Below, in pieces: positions 31,656-40,927 of a DNA stretch of 64,000 nucleotides. Within the stretch, counting starts at the first letter, position 1. Each line of letters opens with the position of its first letter. The notes under the pieces were generated by a model, which was given only the letters and a program-made list of their open reading frames with translations, was not told the origin of the DNA and did not search any database. This stretch comes from CAZDYP01 sp964509505 (GTDB lineage Bacteria > Chloroflexota > Anaerolineae > JACRMK01): contig CAZDYP010000005.1 in NCBI GenBank assembly GCA_964509505.1, positions 1 through 64,000 on the forward strand. Direction: 5' to 3'. The position numbers were made by a program, and so were the translations under genes.

Positions 31656-32321
31656 TTACGCCCCGCGTTTTTTTCCCCCACCTAGTCGCACCCATTCCGC
31701 CGTGTCTTTGATGTCTCGATCCAACCATAGGCGATTCCAATAAACATTTTCATTCGTCGCTGTGAGATGTAAGCCCTTGCTGCCCTGCAAGCGCCGCACG
31801 ACAATCAGCAACCAAACCACCAGGCTGCCGATAACAATTTCCAGCGACACCTGACTCCACAGGGTTGCCCAGAGGGGCCACAACAAAAACGATAGCAACA
31901 CCGTTTGCGGTCCCTTCTTCAATGCGGAGCCGCTGGCGACAAGGATGCCTGTCCACATCGTCTCGACGGGCCCGAACATGAACAGCACGCCGCCCGTCGT
32001 CGCGATGCCGCGCCCGCCGATGAAACGCAGCCACAGGGGCCAGCTATGTCCGACGATGGCTGCGATACCGCCCAGCATTTGTAACACTTCGTCGTAACCG
32101 TTGGCGCGCAAGAAGAGAATGGCGAATGCGCCTTTCAACAGATCAAAGCCCAGCGTTGCCACGTAGCCGATTTTGCTGACGCTCTGCCACATATTCGAGC
32201 TGCCGACGTTGCCGCTCCCAATCGTGCGAATGTCCGCGCCCTTCATAAAGCGCGCGAGGATGTATGCGGTTGGAATCGAGCCGATAAGATAGCCGACGAC
32301 GAGCGCGACGAGATAAGCCAT
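31656..32321 (-). CDS. plsY: Acyl-phosphate:glycerol-3-phosphate acyltransferase (PlsY)
   Basis: Membrane enzyme of about 221 residues that acylates glycerol-3-phosphate in the first step of phospholipid synthesis. The three family motifs are visible: IRTIGSGNVGSSNMW, DLLKGAFAILF and HSWPLWLRFIGGRGIAT. About five to six hydrophobic helices. ATG 32321 starts directly with the first helix (MAYLVALVVGYLIGSIPTAY); upstream codons are shared with the preceding gene and look non-coding. The C-terminal tail (about 40 residues, basic) is longer than usual. It lies 20 bases after the giant DUF11 gene and may be cotranscribed with it. Confidence 0.92.
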   Translation of the reverse strand: MAYLVALVVGYLIGSIPTAYILARFMKGADIRTIGSGNVGSSNMWQSVSKIGYVATLGFDLLKGAFAILFLRANGYDEVLQMLGGIAAIVGHSWPLWLRFIGGRGIATTGGVLFMFGPVETMWTGILVASGSALKKGPQTVLLSFLLWPLWATLWSQVSLEIVIGSLVVWLLIVVRRLQGSKGLHLTATNENVYWNRLWLDRDIKDTAEWVRLGGGKKRGA

Positions 32322-32341
32322 GAGTTCATCCGTATCTGCCG

Positions 32342-35300
32342 TTAGCGCATCACTAAAGGCAAATAGATAAAATTGACATCGGACACGTTGACGCTCAGAG
32401 GTCCGTAGATGTTGTTGGCTTCGTTGACTTCGGCGACGCGCGCATACGATGGATCGGTGCAATTGCTTCCTGCGCCGATGCTCGCACTGTCGCAGGTATC
32501 AGCTTGCAGATAGATGTGATGTGCGCCGCCCGTGCTGATGGTCAAGGAGTGCGCGATGACGCGTGTCTCGTTGGGCTGCATGGTGTTCACGCGCATGGCG
32601 CGTTCTGGGTTGAGGCGCCCCACTTGCACGTTCCAATTGCTCAAATCCAAACGGTTGACGGGTTGATGGTCAATGTAGGTGTCAATGAAGAACCACGTGC
32701 CGGTCTCCTGGTTGCCGATGTTCGTCACAGTGATTTGAATGGTGGTGGGTTGCCCCCTGACGACTGTCGCAGGGAAACGCGCACCTATGATGATGATGTC
32801 GGGACCCACGCGCGCCGTATGCACGATGTCGGTGTCGGTGAAGCGATTGTTGGCGGGCGTGTCCTCGTTGCCGGCGCTGACCGAACCCGGCAAGGCGATG
32901 TTCGTATTGGGGGCAAGACCAGTTTGTACTTGCGCGGGGAATGTGACGCTGGCAATGCTATTGGGCGGCACGTCGGCTACCGTTTGCTGATAGGTGCTGC
33001 CAACCTGCGTCCAACCCGGCGGCGATGAGACGACGAGCTCGGCGGGCGGCGTGACGACGAAGGTCACGCCCGTCGCCGCTGAACTGCCGATGTTGTGCGC
33101 GGTCAACGTATAGACTAATGCTTGATTCACCTCCACAATGCCAACGCCATCATCCAGAAAGAAGTCGAGGTTGGCAGGATTGATATAGTCAACATCGGTC
33201 GCCGCATTGTTTGAGGTATCGGCATCGGCGCCTGCGAAGCCGATGCTCACGCCGTTGGTGAGGATGTCGCCGCCAAGCACGGTAGCGCTGACTTGCGCGA
33301 CGAGTGAAAGGCTTGCGCTTTGTCCCGCGTTGAGTGAACCATAGGTGCGGAGGTACGAACCGCCGCCAATGTTTGTCCAATTGCCATCCACGACGGTGAC
33401 GTTAGTGGAGGGCGTTTCGGTCAAGGTGACGTTGTGCACGATGTCGTTGCCGATGTTCGTGAATGTGATAGTGTAGGTGAGCATTTGTCCAGCGTAGGGG
33501 AAGTTCAGGCCATTGCTCTTGCTCACGCTTACGTCGAGGCGTTGCACTTGATCCACATCCATCGCTTGATTGTTGGCGAGATTCGTTTCGTTGCTGGCGG
33601 CAATGTTCACCGTGTTGGTGTAGAGATTGCCGGCAGGCACGCTAGTCACTTGCGCGATGAAGATCGCCACCGCGGCTTGTCCATTGCCCAGATTCGGCGC
33701 ATTGTACCCATAGACGCCGCCCGAGAATGTCCACGTGACCGGCCCGACGAAGCTCATGCCATTGGGCAACGTCTCTGTGAGCCGCACGCTTTGCGCCACA
33801 TCGCCGCCCGTGTTGGTATAGCGAATCGTGTAGGTGATGAACTCTCCAACCACCACGCCGCTGCGTCCATCGCTCTTGCTGATGACGAGGTCGGGCGCGG
33901 GCGGACCGATAGATGAGTTCACATAGACCGGTGCGATGTCGTCGGTGGGAGGAATGTCAACCACGTCGGAGGCATCAACACCTTGCGCTGTGGCGACGAC
34001 GCGATTGTAGTAAGTTCCCGTGGCCACCGTATCGCTTACGCGCACACGAAATGACAGCACTACTTTGTACGGCTCGCCAAAGGACACCGTGCCGAGATTC
34101 CACACAGGTTGCGTGATGGTACCGCCGGGATTGGGACCTGAGAGCATGCTGTCGAATAGGAAGCCGTTGGGGAGGGTGTCGGTTACAAGGGTGTTATTGA
34201 TGGCTTGCACGTTGGGACGGAGGTTGACTAGCGTGATGGTATAGACGACGTACCCTCCGTTGACGGTGGCAGTGGGCGCAACCACTTTATCGAGACCGAC
34301 GCCTGCCAACACGATGATGGGGGAGCCATTGTAGCCAATCGCCTCGGCAACTTGCCAACCAGCTGGCAGAGTGGCGGTGAAGGCGCCCACACCCGCCGTC
34401 GGCGTAGGCGTTTCGATTTTGTTCAAGTAGGTGCCGACCAACGCAGCCGCGCGTGTTTTGAACGCCAAGCGCACCGATTGATCGAAAGGTGGAACGGTGA
34501 TGTCGCGCCACGAGGGTGGATTGGCGCTCACAGGTTGATAGGGGTCGCTGAGATTTTCCATTTCCTCAAAGCGGAACGAGGCGACGCCGGGCCCGAGGCT
34601 TGGCAACGTATCGGTGAACGCGCGCACGGTGACTGTGTGAGGTCCCGCATTGATGAGGAAGGCTTCATACACGAAGCGTCCGAGGGGCGTGGTTGCGCCT
34701 GGTCGGGCGAGTTTACTGATCGCGAGCGTGGCGGTGCGCACGTTGATGGGGGAGAAACGGAAGGGCGCGCAGAAGTAGGGATCCGTCCCGCTGGTGGTTT
34801 TTATGCTATGCGCGTAGTTGCCGGGGAATGGTGAGGCGGTGGCGGTGAAGACGATGGCGTTGTTGATGCCGCCGCCCGCCAAGTTCAACCCATCCCACAC
34901 CACGTAAGCCGATGTCGTGTAAACGGGTTGAGGTCCCGCAATCATCCCGCCAAACACAAAGCCGAGGGGCAATGTATCTGTGACGCGCAGATTGTTGAAG
35001 GAGAGACTGGTGTTGTTGCTGATGATCACCGTGTAGGTGGTGACTTCGCCAGGTGTCGCGCCAATCCAATTCGGCACCAACTTGATTTCGGCGTGGGGAT
35101 AGACGTACACACCGGCCAGAAAATCTGAATTGCGCCACGTGCCTACGTAACCGGGCGGAGAAATGATGGTTGCGCCCAATGCGCCAGGTCCCTGTGGAAT
35201 CGAATTGGGCAAGGCGTCACAGATGCTACTGCCGCGCAGATTCACTTGAAACGTCGTGGTATATTCGCTTTGGTGATTAGGCAGCAGCGTAATACCGCTC

Positions 35301-37276
35301 GCATCGGTGAAGGTAGGACTGTTGTTGTAGAAGAATCCAATGGGCAACACGTCTTCGAATACGCTCATCACGGCAGGGGACGAACTGACGTTGAAGAAGG
35401 TGATGCTGTAGGTAATCACCCCGCCCAACGTCGCCACGGTGGGCAACGCCGTTTTAGAGTACTGAAACGGCGACAACAACACGACGGGCGCCAGGTTGTT
35501 GAATGGCACGATGTAGGTGTCGGGCGTGCTGCCATAGGTCGAGTTGAAACAGGTCCACCCGATGTTACCATCGGCAATGGCTTCGAATTGCACGTTCCAC
35601 GAGCCGCCATTCGGATTGAGCGTGCCGACGTCCCAAGCGACAGTGTTGGTGGGCGAGTTGGTAGGCGCAGGGCCATTGATGATGCGTGACCATCTGAAGT
35701 TACACCCCGTATAGCTCGGCAGCACGTCAGTAATCTTCACGTTGGTGAGGATGGTGGGGCCCTCGTTGACGATGGTCAACGAATACACCACAGGCAAACC
35801 AACGATTTGCATGGTGGGACTGACGCTTTTGTACGTGTGCGTTTGTTCGTAGAGATCCACCAGACGGCTCCAGTCAGCTTCATTGCGAATGCCGCGATTG
35901 GACGCTAGATGCAGATTGGTGTAACTGCCATCCTGCACGTTCTCCAATCGCAAGCCGCGCGCATTGAGGGGCAGCGGAAAGGTCGGCGGCACGAATGCCA
36001 AGAAGGTGAACGAATAAACGCCCCAGGGTCCGATGGGCGGCGAATCCCAAACGACGACGCTGTCACTGTACACGGTCACTAGGGTTGGCGGGTTGAAATT
36101 AGGACCGAGTCCAATGTATTGGAATGTATAAGTCGGCGAACCGAAGTAGCGCGGCAGCGTGTCGGTGATGCGCAGCGAATTGACGGTGAACGTGAAGGGG
36201 TTGTACGCATAGACAGTCATCGTGACAGGACGGTTGTTATAGGTGTGCGCGATGATGTTGCTATTAGGCATTTCGGGCAAGGGCGGCGGCGAGGGGATGA
36301 CCGTTGTGATGACTTTCTCGAAGACATCATCTAAGAAAGGCGTGCCATGATCCACACAATAGTTGATTCGCGCGGTTTCGTCTGACTTGATGATACAATG
36401 TTCGGGAGTTAGATTGGGCAATTGATAGGGCAGAAATTCGACGGAGGCAGTGGGCCAAATGCGATACGTCGCCTCCACAGTCATGGCAGTGCCAACCGTA
36501 ATCGTGCCTAAGCTCCAGACGGTGGCATTGGCAAGCGCATCGTAGCGCACCAGGCTAGAGGGGGTGGCGGTCATAAAGGTTACGCCCCCAGGAACAACTT
36601 TGGTGAGAACCGTGTTAGTGGCATCCACGGCATCAGCGCGCGAGCGATTCTCGACTACATAGGTAATGGTGAACAAGCGGCCTGGGCGTTGGAGCGTTGG
36701 CGAGGGAACGTGAGAGACGTAGAAGAGTGGCGCGGCGGCATACGTGCCTACGTTGTCCGAGCTGCCTGTCAGCGTGGGCGAGGGTGATGCGGCAAGCGCG
36801 GAGTTAGACATCAAGGTGACGCCCGAATTCCAAAACGGTTGATAAGCGGGGATGACATAGAGGCGCATGTGAATTTGCCCCGCGGCGCCTGGCGCTAAGG
36901 GCGCGAGGTCAAAACGAATGTAAGGCACAGGCACAGTGACGAAGGCGGTGGCGCTCACCGCGAGGTTACCCGTCGTCGTGAAATTGCCATCATACGTCAT
37001 GAACTGATTGGTCCAGGTGTCCGTGATCGAAATACCGTTGAGCAGCCCCCCTGTGTTATTTGTAATGAGCAACGAGTACGTGATGAACGCGCCCGCGATG
37101 CCTTTCTCTGGACCAATCTTATCAAGTTGAATGTCGGGAGCGTTGGGTTTGCTCGCAGCCGGCGGCGCAGGCGACAGCGCATACAAGAGCAAACTGCTTA
37201 ACGTCAAGGCGCTAAACACGACGACGACGATTCGCAGTAATCGAACAGTGGGTGAGTAATTCTCGACGAGTCTCAT
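32342..37276 (-). CDS. Giant secreted DUF11/CARDB repeat surface protein
   Basis: About 1644 residues. A signal anchor (about 14-35: VRLLRIVVVVFSALTLSSLL) is followed by some eleven immunoglobulin-like DUF11-type units. Each has a core such as TYTITFTNIGNDIVHNVTL and an ending DTLPxGF, for example ITYTIRYTNTGGDVAQSVRL then TETLPNGM. A CARDB-like unit near the C-terminus (TTIQITVTNIGNQETGTW) carries a Cys pair region (CDSASIGAGSNC). The last residues are FIYLPLVMR. It has no sortase motif and no membrane helix at the C-terminus. A structural or adhesive cell-surface or sheath role is inferred. ATG 37276 is preceded by AAGGAG. Confidence 0.85.
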   Translation of the reverse strand: MRLVENYSPTVRLLRIVVVVFSALTLSSLLLYALSPAPPAASKPNAPDIQLDKIGPEKGIAGAFITYSLLITNNTGGLLNGISITDTWTNQFMTYDGNFTTTGNLAVSATAFVTVPVPYIRFDLAPLAPGAAGQIHMRLYVIPAYQPFWNSGVTLMSNSALAASPSPTLTGSSDNVGTYAAAPLFYVSHVPSPTLQRPGRLFTITYVVENRSRADAVDATNTVLTKVVPGGVTFMTATPSSLVRYDALANATVWSLGTITVGTAMTVEATYRIWPTASVEFLPYQLPNLTPEHCIIKSDETARINYCVDHGTPFLDDVFEKVITTVIPSPPPLPEMPNSNIIAHTYNNRPVTMTVYAYNPFTFTVNSLRITDTLPRYFGSPTYTFQYIGLGPNFNPPTLVTVYSDSVVVWDSPPIGPWGVYSFTFLAFVPPTFPLPLNARGLRLENVQDGSYTNLHLASNRGIRNEADWSRLVDLYEQTHTYKSVSPTMQIVGLPVVYSLTIVNEGPTILTNVKITDVLPSYTGCNFRWSRIINGPAPTNSPTNTVAWDVGTLNPNGGSWNVQFEAIADGNIGWTCFNSTYGSTPDTYIVPFNNLAPVVLLSPFQYSKTALPTVATLGGVITYSITFFNVSSSPAVMSVFEDVLPIGFFYNNSPTFTDASGITLLPNHQSEYTTTFQVNLRGSSICDALPNSIPQGPGALGATIISPPGYVGTWRNSDFLAGVYVYPHAEIKLVPNWIGATPGEVTTYTVIISNNTSLSFNNLRVTDTLPLGFVFGGMIAGPQPVYTTSAYVVWDGLNLAGGGINNAIVFTATASPFPGNYAHSIKTTSGTDPYFCAPFRFSPINVRTATLAISKLARPGATTPLGRFVYEAFLINAGPHTVTVRAFTDTLPSLGPGVASFRFEEMENLSDPYQPVSANPPSWRDITVPPFDQSVRLAFKTRAAALVGTYLNKIETPTPTAGVGAFTATLPAGWQVAEAIGYNGSPIIVLAGVGLDKVVAPTATVNGGYVVYTITLVNLRPNVQAINNTLVTDTLPNGFLFDSMLSGPNPGGTITQPVWNLGTVSFGEPYKVVLSFRVRVSDTVATGTYYNRVVATAQGVDASDVVDIPPTDDIAPVYVNSSIGPPAPDLVISKSDGRSGVVVGEFITYTIRYTNTGGDVAQSVRLTETLPNGMSFVGPVTWTFSGGVYGYNAPNLGNGQAAVAIFIAQVTSVPAGNLYTNTVNIAASNETNLANNQAMDVDQVQRLDVSVSKSNGLNFPYAGQMLTYTITFTNIGNDIVHNVTLTETPSTNVTVVDGNWTNIGGGSYLRTYGSLNAGQSASLSLVAQVSATVLGGDILTNGVSIGFAGADADTSNNAATDVDYINPANLDFFLDDGVGIVEVNQALVYTLTAHNIGSSAATGVTFVVTPPAELVVSSPPGWTQVGSTYQQTVADVPPNSIASVTFPAQVQTGLAPNTNIALPGSVSAGNEDTPANNRFTDTDIVHTARVGPDIIIIGARFPATVVRGQPTTIQITVTNIGNQETGTWFFIDTYIDHQPVNRLDLSNWNVQVGRLNPERAMRVNTMQPNETRVIAHSLTISTGGAHHIYLQADTCDSASIGAGSNCTDPSYARVAEVNEANNIYGPLSVNVSDVNFIYLPLVMR

Positions 37277-37600
37277 GGAGCGCTCCTTGTTGAAGATAGT
37301 TGGCGCGGTGCGCGCACAGTATATGCACACCGCTTCTCCTGTCAACCCCTCCAAATCATCGCCAGAAACCATTCCTGCGCTGGCATCATTGCGTCACTAT
37401 TATAACGAATTTGCCGAAGATACTGATACTGCTGACGAAGACCGTTTGTATGCTTTTTGACTCAGAGAGTGATACGCCTACAATAGTTGTGTTTAGGGAA
37501 TGGCGTTCAGTGTTCAGTGAGTAATGCCCAAGCCTGAATGGGTCATTGAGCAAGCGACCACTCCAACCGCGAAACTAAGCGACTAAGCGACTCCGTGACC
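37277..37600 (+). other. Divergent intergenic region between the DUF11 gene and recQ
   Basis: Contains the recQ promoter (37457-37484) and, on the minus strand, a TATAAT (complement of 37399-37404) without a convincing -35 box that may serve the DUF11 gene. Apart from short GACTAAGCGACTAAGCGACT-type reiterations near 37575-37594 I see nothing else. Confidence 0.4.
37457..37484 (+). promoter_or_regulatory. Sigma70-like promoter of recQ
   Basis: TTGACT (37457-37462), 16-base spacer, TACAAT (37479-37484), about 115 bases before the recQ ATG. Confidence 0.5.
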
Positions 37601-39805
37601 ATGACCCCACTATCAGCCTTACATCGCTATTTTGCTTTTCCCCATTTTCGTCCTGGTCAAGCAGAAGCCATCAACTTCTTGTTGGCTGGGCGCGATACGC
37701 TCGTCGTCATGCCGACGGGTTCGGGCAAATCGCTCATCTATCAGCTTACGGCGATGCTGCTGTCTGGCGTGACGCTCGTCGTATCGCCGCTCGTCGCGTT
37801 GATGAAAGACCAAGCCGATTCGCTGACGCGGCGCAGCCTCCCCGCCACATTCATCAACTCCTCGCTCAACTCAAGCGAACAATCACAACGCCTCCGCGCG
37901 CTTGCCAATCGTGAATACAAGATCGTGCTGGTCGCGCCCGAGCGCTTTCGCAGTCGCTCGTTCCGCGAGACGTTGACGCGCGTGCCGCTGAGTTTGCTCG
38001 TCGTGGACGAAGCGCATTGTCTCTCGCAATGGGGCCACGATTTTCGCCCCGACTATCTTCGCATCGCCGAAGCGCGCCAAGAGTTCAAGCCGCCGCTCAC
38101 ACTCGCGCTGACGGCAACGGCGACGCCGCGCGTGCAGGATGACATCATCAAGTTGCTAGGCTTACCGCGCGCGGAAAAGTTGGTGATGGGGTTCAATCGC
38201 CCCAACCTCTCGTTTGAAGTGTTCAATGCGCCCAGCAGAAACAGCAAGCTCGAGCTCGTGCGCGATTTTCTCGCGCAAGCGGAGGGCGCGGGCATCATCT
38301 ATACAGGCAGCCGCAAGGACGCCGAAGAAGTTGCCGCGTATGCGCGTGCAGTCTGCAAAGTCAACGCGCGCCACTATCACGGCTTGCTCGACGCGGCGAC
38401 GCGCAACGAAGTGCAAGATGCGTTCATGGCGGGCGACTTGCCGCTCGTCGTCGCGACCAATGCGTTTGGCATGGGCATTGACCGCCCCGACGTGCGCTTC
38501 GTCTTGCATCACACCATGCCCGGCACGCTCGAAGCGTATTACCAAGAAGCGGGACGCGCGGGGCGTGATGGCTTGCTTGCGCGCGCCGTCTTGCTCTACT
38601 CACCGAGCGATACCCGATTGCACGAACACTTCATCGAGAACGATTCCGCTTCGGCGCAGGAGCTGCGCGTCGTGCATAACTTCTTGCGCGGCGATTCAGA
38701 CCTCGCAGATTCGCGTGGGGACAGGAGTTTGACTCCTGCCCCATCAGAGAGAGAGGAGAGCGTCAAAGTCGTGTCGTTTGCTTTGACGGATGTGGAACGC
38801 ATGACGGGCTTGCCACAGACGAAAGCGCGCGTAGCCTTGGAACTGTTAGAGGCGGCGAAGGCGTTGCGCCGCGCGCCCGACGAATTCGGCGGCATGATCC
38901 AAGTGTCGGTGCTGCCGTTAGCGGATAAAGCCTTGCGCGAGGTAACGAAACAAGTCGAGGCGCGGCGCACACACAAACGCAAGTTGCTCGACTTGATGAT
39001 CTCGTATGCGGAAACGAGCGAGTGTCGGCGGCGCGCGTTGCTTGGCTACTTCGGCGATCATAGTAAGCCTGAAGCAGAGGTCTGCTGCGACAATTGTCTC
39101 GCGCGCGCGGAAACGACCGCCGTCGGTGTTACGGAAACTCGTCCCGCGCAGACACAAGCGGAACGTGCCGCGCTCATCGTGCTGGACACCATCGCGCATT
39201 TGAAGTGGAGCATCGGGAAAACAAAACTCGCGCATGTGTTGAAGGGCAAAGATTCACCTGAAATGGAGCTTTACCAGCAAGCCCGCAATTATGGGAAGTT
39301 CATCGCGTTCAAAATTTCGGAGATTGAATCGCTCATTGACCAGCTGATCAGCGCGGGCTATTTGAAGCACGTCGGTGGGGAATACACGACGCTACACCTG
39401 ACGCCGCGTGGGGAAGCATCACTCAAAGCGCGTGCGGCAATTCGAGTGGATTTGCGTCCGGTACGCGCCAGCGCCAATCAAACGCAAAAAACACAAAGCG
39501 CGGCAAGCGGTACTGTGCAGCTCACAGGTGAGATGTTGAAGAAGGGCCTGTCGCCCGATGAGATTGCCGCAGAACGGGGTCTCACCATTGGCACGATTTA
39601 CTATCATCTCTCGCGCCTGATTGCAGAAGGGCGTGTGGACATCAACCAGGTTGTGCCGCGTGAATTGCAAAAGCAGATTCGCCAAGCCATCGAGCAAATC
39701 GGCGCGGTGGAATATCTTGCGCCCATCAAGACGATTCTGCCGCCAGAGGTTGACTATGGGCAGATTCGCTGTGTGGCGGAGGCGTGGAAGCGCGAGCGGA
39801 AATAA
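37601..39805 (+). CDS. recQ: ATP-dependent DNA helicase RecQ
   Basis: 3'-5' superfamily 2 helicase of 734 residues for recombination and replication-fork repair. Walker A MPTGSGKSL, VVDEAHCLSQWGHDFRPDY (DEAH plus aromatic loop) and YQEAGRAGRDG (motif VI) are intact. The Zn-binding Cys residues CRRRALLGYFGD and CCDNC and a winged-helix RQC region follow. The C-terminus (KKGLSPDEIAAERGLTIGTI) is an HTH_40-type domain as in long RecQ proteins. Around residues 371-386 the peptide SRGDRSLTPAPSERE is encoded by a palindromic repeat and has no RecQ counterpart; it lies between the helicase core and the Zn region and keeps the frame. ATG 37601 chosen; GTG 37595 is possible. Confidence 0.95.
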   Translation: MTPLSALHRYFAFPHFRPGQAEAINFLLAGRDTLVVMPTGSGKSLIYQLTAMLLSGVTLVVSPLVALMKDQADSLTRRSLPATFINSSLNSSEQSQRLRALANREYKIVLVAPERFRSRSFRETLTRVPLSLLVVDEAHCLSQWGHDFRPDYLRIAEARQEFKPPLTLALTATATPRVQDDIIKLLGLPRAEKLVMGFNRPNLSFEVFNAPSRNSKLELVRDFLAQAEGAGIIYTGSRKDAEEVAAYARAVCKVNARHYHGLLDAATRNEVQDAFMAGDLPLVVATNAFGMGIDRPDVRFVLHHTMPGTLEAYYQEAGRAGRDGLLARAVLLYSPSDTRLHEHFIENDSASAQELRVVHNFLRGDSDLADSRGDRSLTPAPSEREESVKVVSFALTDVERMTGLPQTKARVALELLEAAKALRRAPDEFGGMIQVSVLPLADKALREVTKQVEARRTHKRKLLDLMISYAETSECRRRALLGYFGDHSKPEAEVCCDNCLARAETTAVGVTETRPAQTQAERAALIVLDTIAHLKWSIGKTKLAHVLKGKDSPEMELYQQARNYGKFIAFKISEIESLIDQLISAGYLKHVGGEYTTLHLTPRGEASLKARAAIRVDLRPVRASANQTQKTQSAASGTVQLTGEMLKKGLSPDEIAAERGLTIGTIYYHLSRLIAEGRVDINQVVPRELQKQIRQAIEQIGAVEYLAPIKTILPPEVDYGQIRCVAEAWKRERK
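38713..38757. repeat. Palindromic element inside the recQ reading frame
   Basis: GGGGACAGGAGT (38717-38728), loop TTG, ACTCCTGCCCC (38732-38742), followed by ATCAGAGAGAG. The right half CTCCTGCCCCATCAGA matches CTCCTGCTCCATCAGA at 60437-60452. It adds about 15 codons to recQ without shifting the frame. Confidence 0.7.
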
Positions 39806-39845
39806 AAGAGGGCGATGGAATAAATCCAGCGCCCTCTTTCTTCTT
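39805..39845 (+). terminator. Intrinsic terminator of recQ
   Basis: AAAGAGGGCG (39805-39814) pairs perfectly with CGCCCTCTTT (39830-39839), followed by CTTCTTGC. The left arm starts at the recQ stop codon. Confidence 0.75.
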
Positions 39846-39926
39846 GCTTCTTCCGCTCAAGCTCTCCTACCTCCTAAACTTCCACCGCAATCAGATACAC
39901 CCGCAACGGTTTCCCAGCCACTGCGC

Positions 39927-40895
39927 CTAACCATTTGCGCTTGCTTGGATGTGGCTCAGGGATGCCGCTCGCGCGGCGGGAGCAACCCATTCTGGATACT
40001 GGGTGTGTAAGATTTGTTTCGCCGCAGCGTATTGCTCTTCTGTGAGTCCTTGATATGGTGAAAGCATCCGCAGGGGCATCGCTTCCAGTCCTCCCAACCG
40101 CACGATCAATTTGTCGTAAGTGCCGTCAATGCGCCCTAGCGCGATGAGCGGTCCAAGCACGTCCATCGTCAGGTCGCGGAAGCCTTTGTGCAACGCGAAC
40201 AATTTCTCTACCTGACGCGTGCGCCCCGCCTCAAAATATTCCCATGTCTTGTGCGGCGTCATGGGACCTAATGAACTGAGCAACGAACATTCACCATACA
40301 TGCACCCATAAGCAAAATTTTCTTCGCCGAGAAAATGTTGCAGCTCGGGCGCGCAGCGCAACAGCTCGGCGGCGCGCGGCTGACCGCCGCCCGTGTTCTT
40401 CGTCGCGACGAGGTTGGGAATCGCGTCAACGAGCCGACGATAGTCAGCCCCTTCCAACACGCGCTTCACGCGCGGCAAGTTGTAATGCAAAAATTGCGCG
40501 TCGGGAAACGTGCCACAGACATCGGTGAAAAAGGTCATTACTTCCGCGTCGTTCAATGCGCCCCAGCTCGGCAGCGAAATTTGAAAAACGCGGAAGCCTC
40601 GCTCATAAGCGTAAGCCAAACGCTCGAGGATGACGGCGGTGGACAACCCAATCACGCCCACCATCGGATGCGCATCGTCGCCGCGCGTCTCCTCGAAAAA
40701 GAGATCAACTATTCGGCGAAAGCGCACGGTGTCAACGGCGTAACCCTCGCCGGCCGTGCCAAAAATGTAAAGATGCTTGAAACCGTTGGCGAGCATCACG
40801 CGCACCTCTTGGCGGAACACCTCCTCAAGTAGCTGCTCGCGCTCATCCCACGGCGCTTCGCATGAAGCCAGTATCGTTTGTGGATATCTAGTCAT
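39927..40895 (-). CDS. DapA/N-acetylneuraminate-lyase family protein
   Basis: TIM-barrel aldolase-type enzyme of 322 residues. The Schiff-base Lys lies in LVATKNTGG, the catalytic Tyr in LHYNLPR, and the phosphate/carboxylate loop is replaced by FGTAGEGYAV (usual GTTGE). No lysine-synthesis neighbour is present, so true dihydrodipicolinate synthase is doubtful; a lyase or hydratase for a sugar acid is equally likely. The frame ends SHIQASANG. In another frame a further stretch, GIPEPHPSKRKWLGAVAG then KPLRVYLIAVEV, looks protein-like up to a stop near 39880, which raises the possibility of a frameshift at the end. Confidence 0.82.
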   Translation of the reverse strand: MTRYPQTILASCEAPWDEREQLLEEVFRQEVRVMLANGFKHLYIFGTAGEGYAVDTVRFRRIVDLFFEETRGDDAHPMVGVIGLSTAVILERLAYAYERGFRVFQISLPSWGALNDAEVMTFFTDVCGTFPDAQFLHYNLPRVKRVLEGADYRRLVDAIPNLVATKNTGGGQPRAAELLRCAPELQHFLGEENFAYGCMYGECSLLSSLGPMTPHKTWEYFEAGRTRQVEKLFALHKGFRDLTMDVLGPLIALGRIDGTYDKLIVRLGGLEAMPLRMLSPYQGLTEEQYAAAKQILHTQYPEWVAPAARAASLSHIQASANG

Positions 40896-40927
40896 AGACT
40901 CTCGGTTGGTTGTGGATTGGGCATAGG

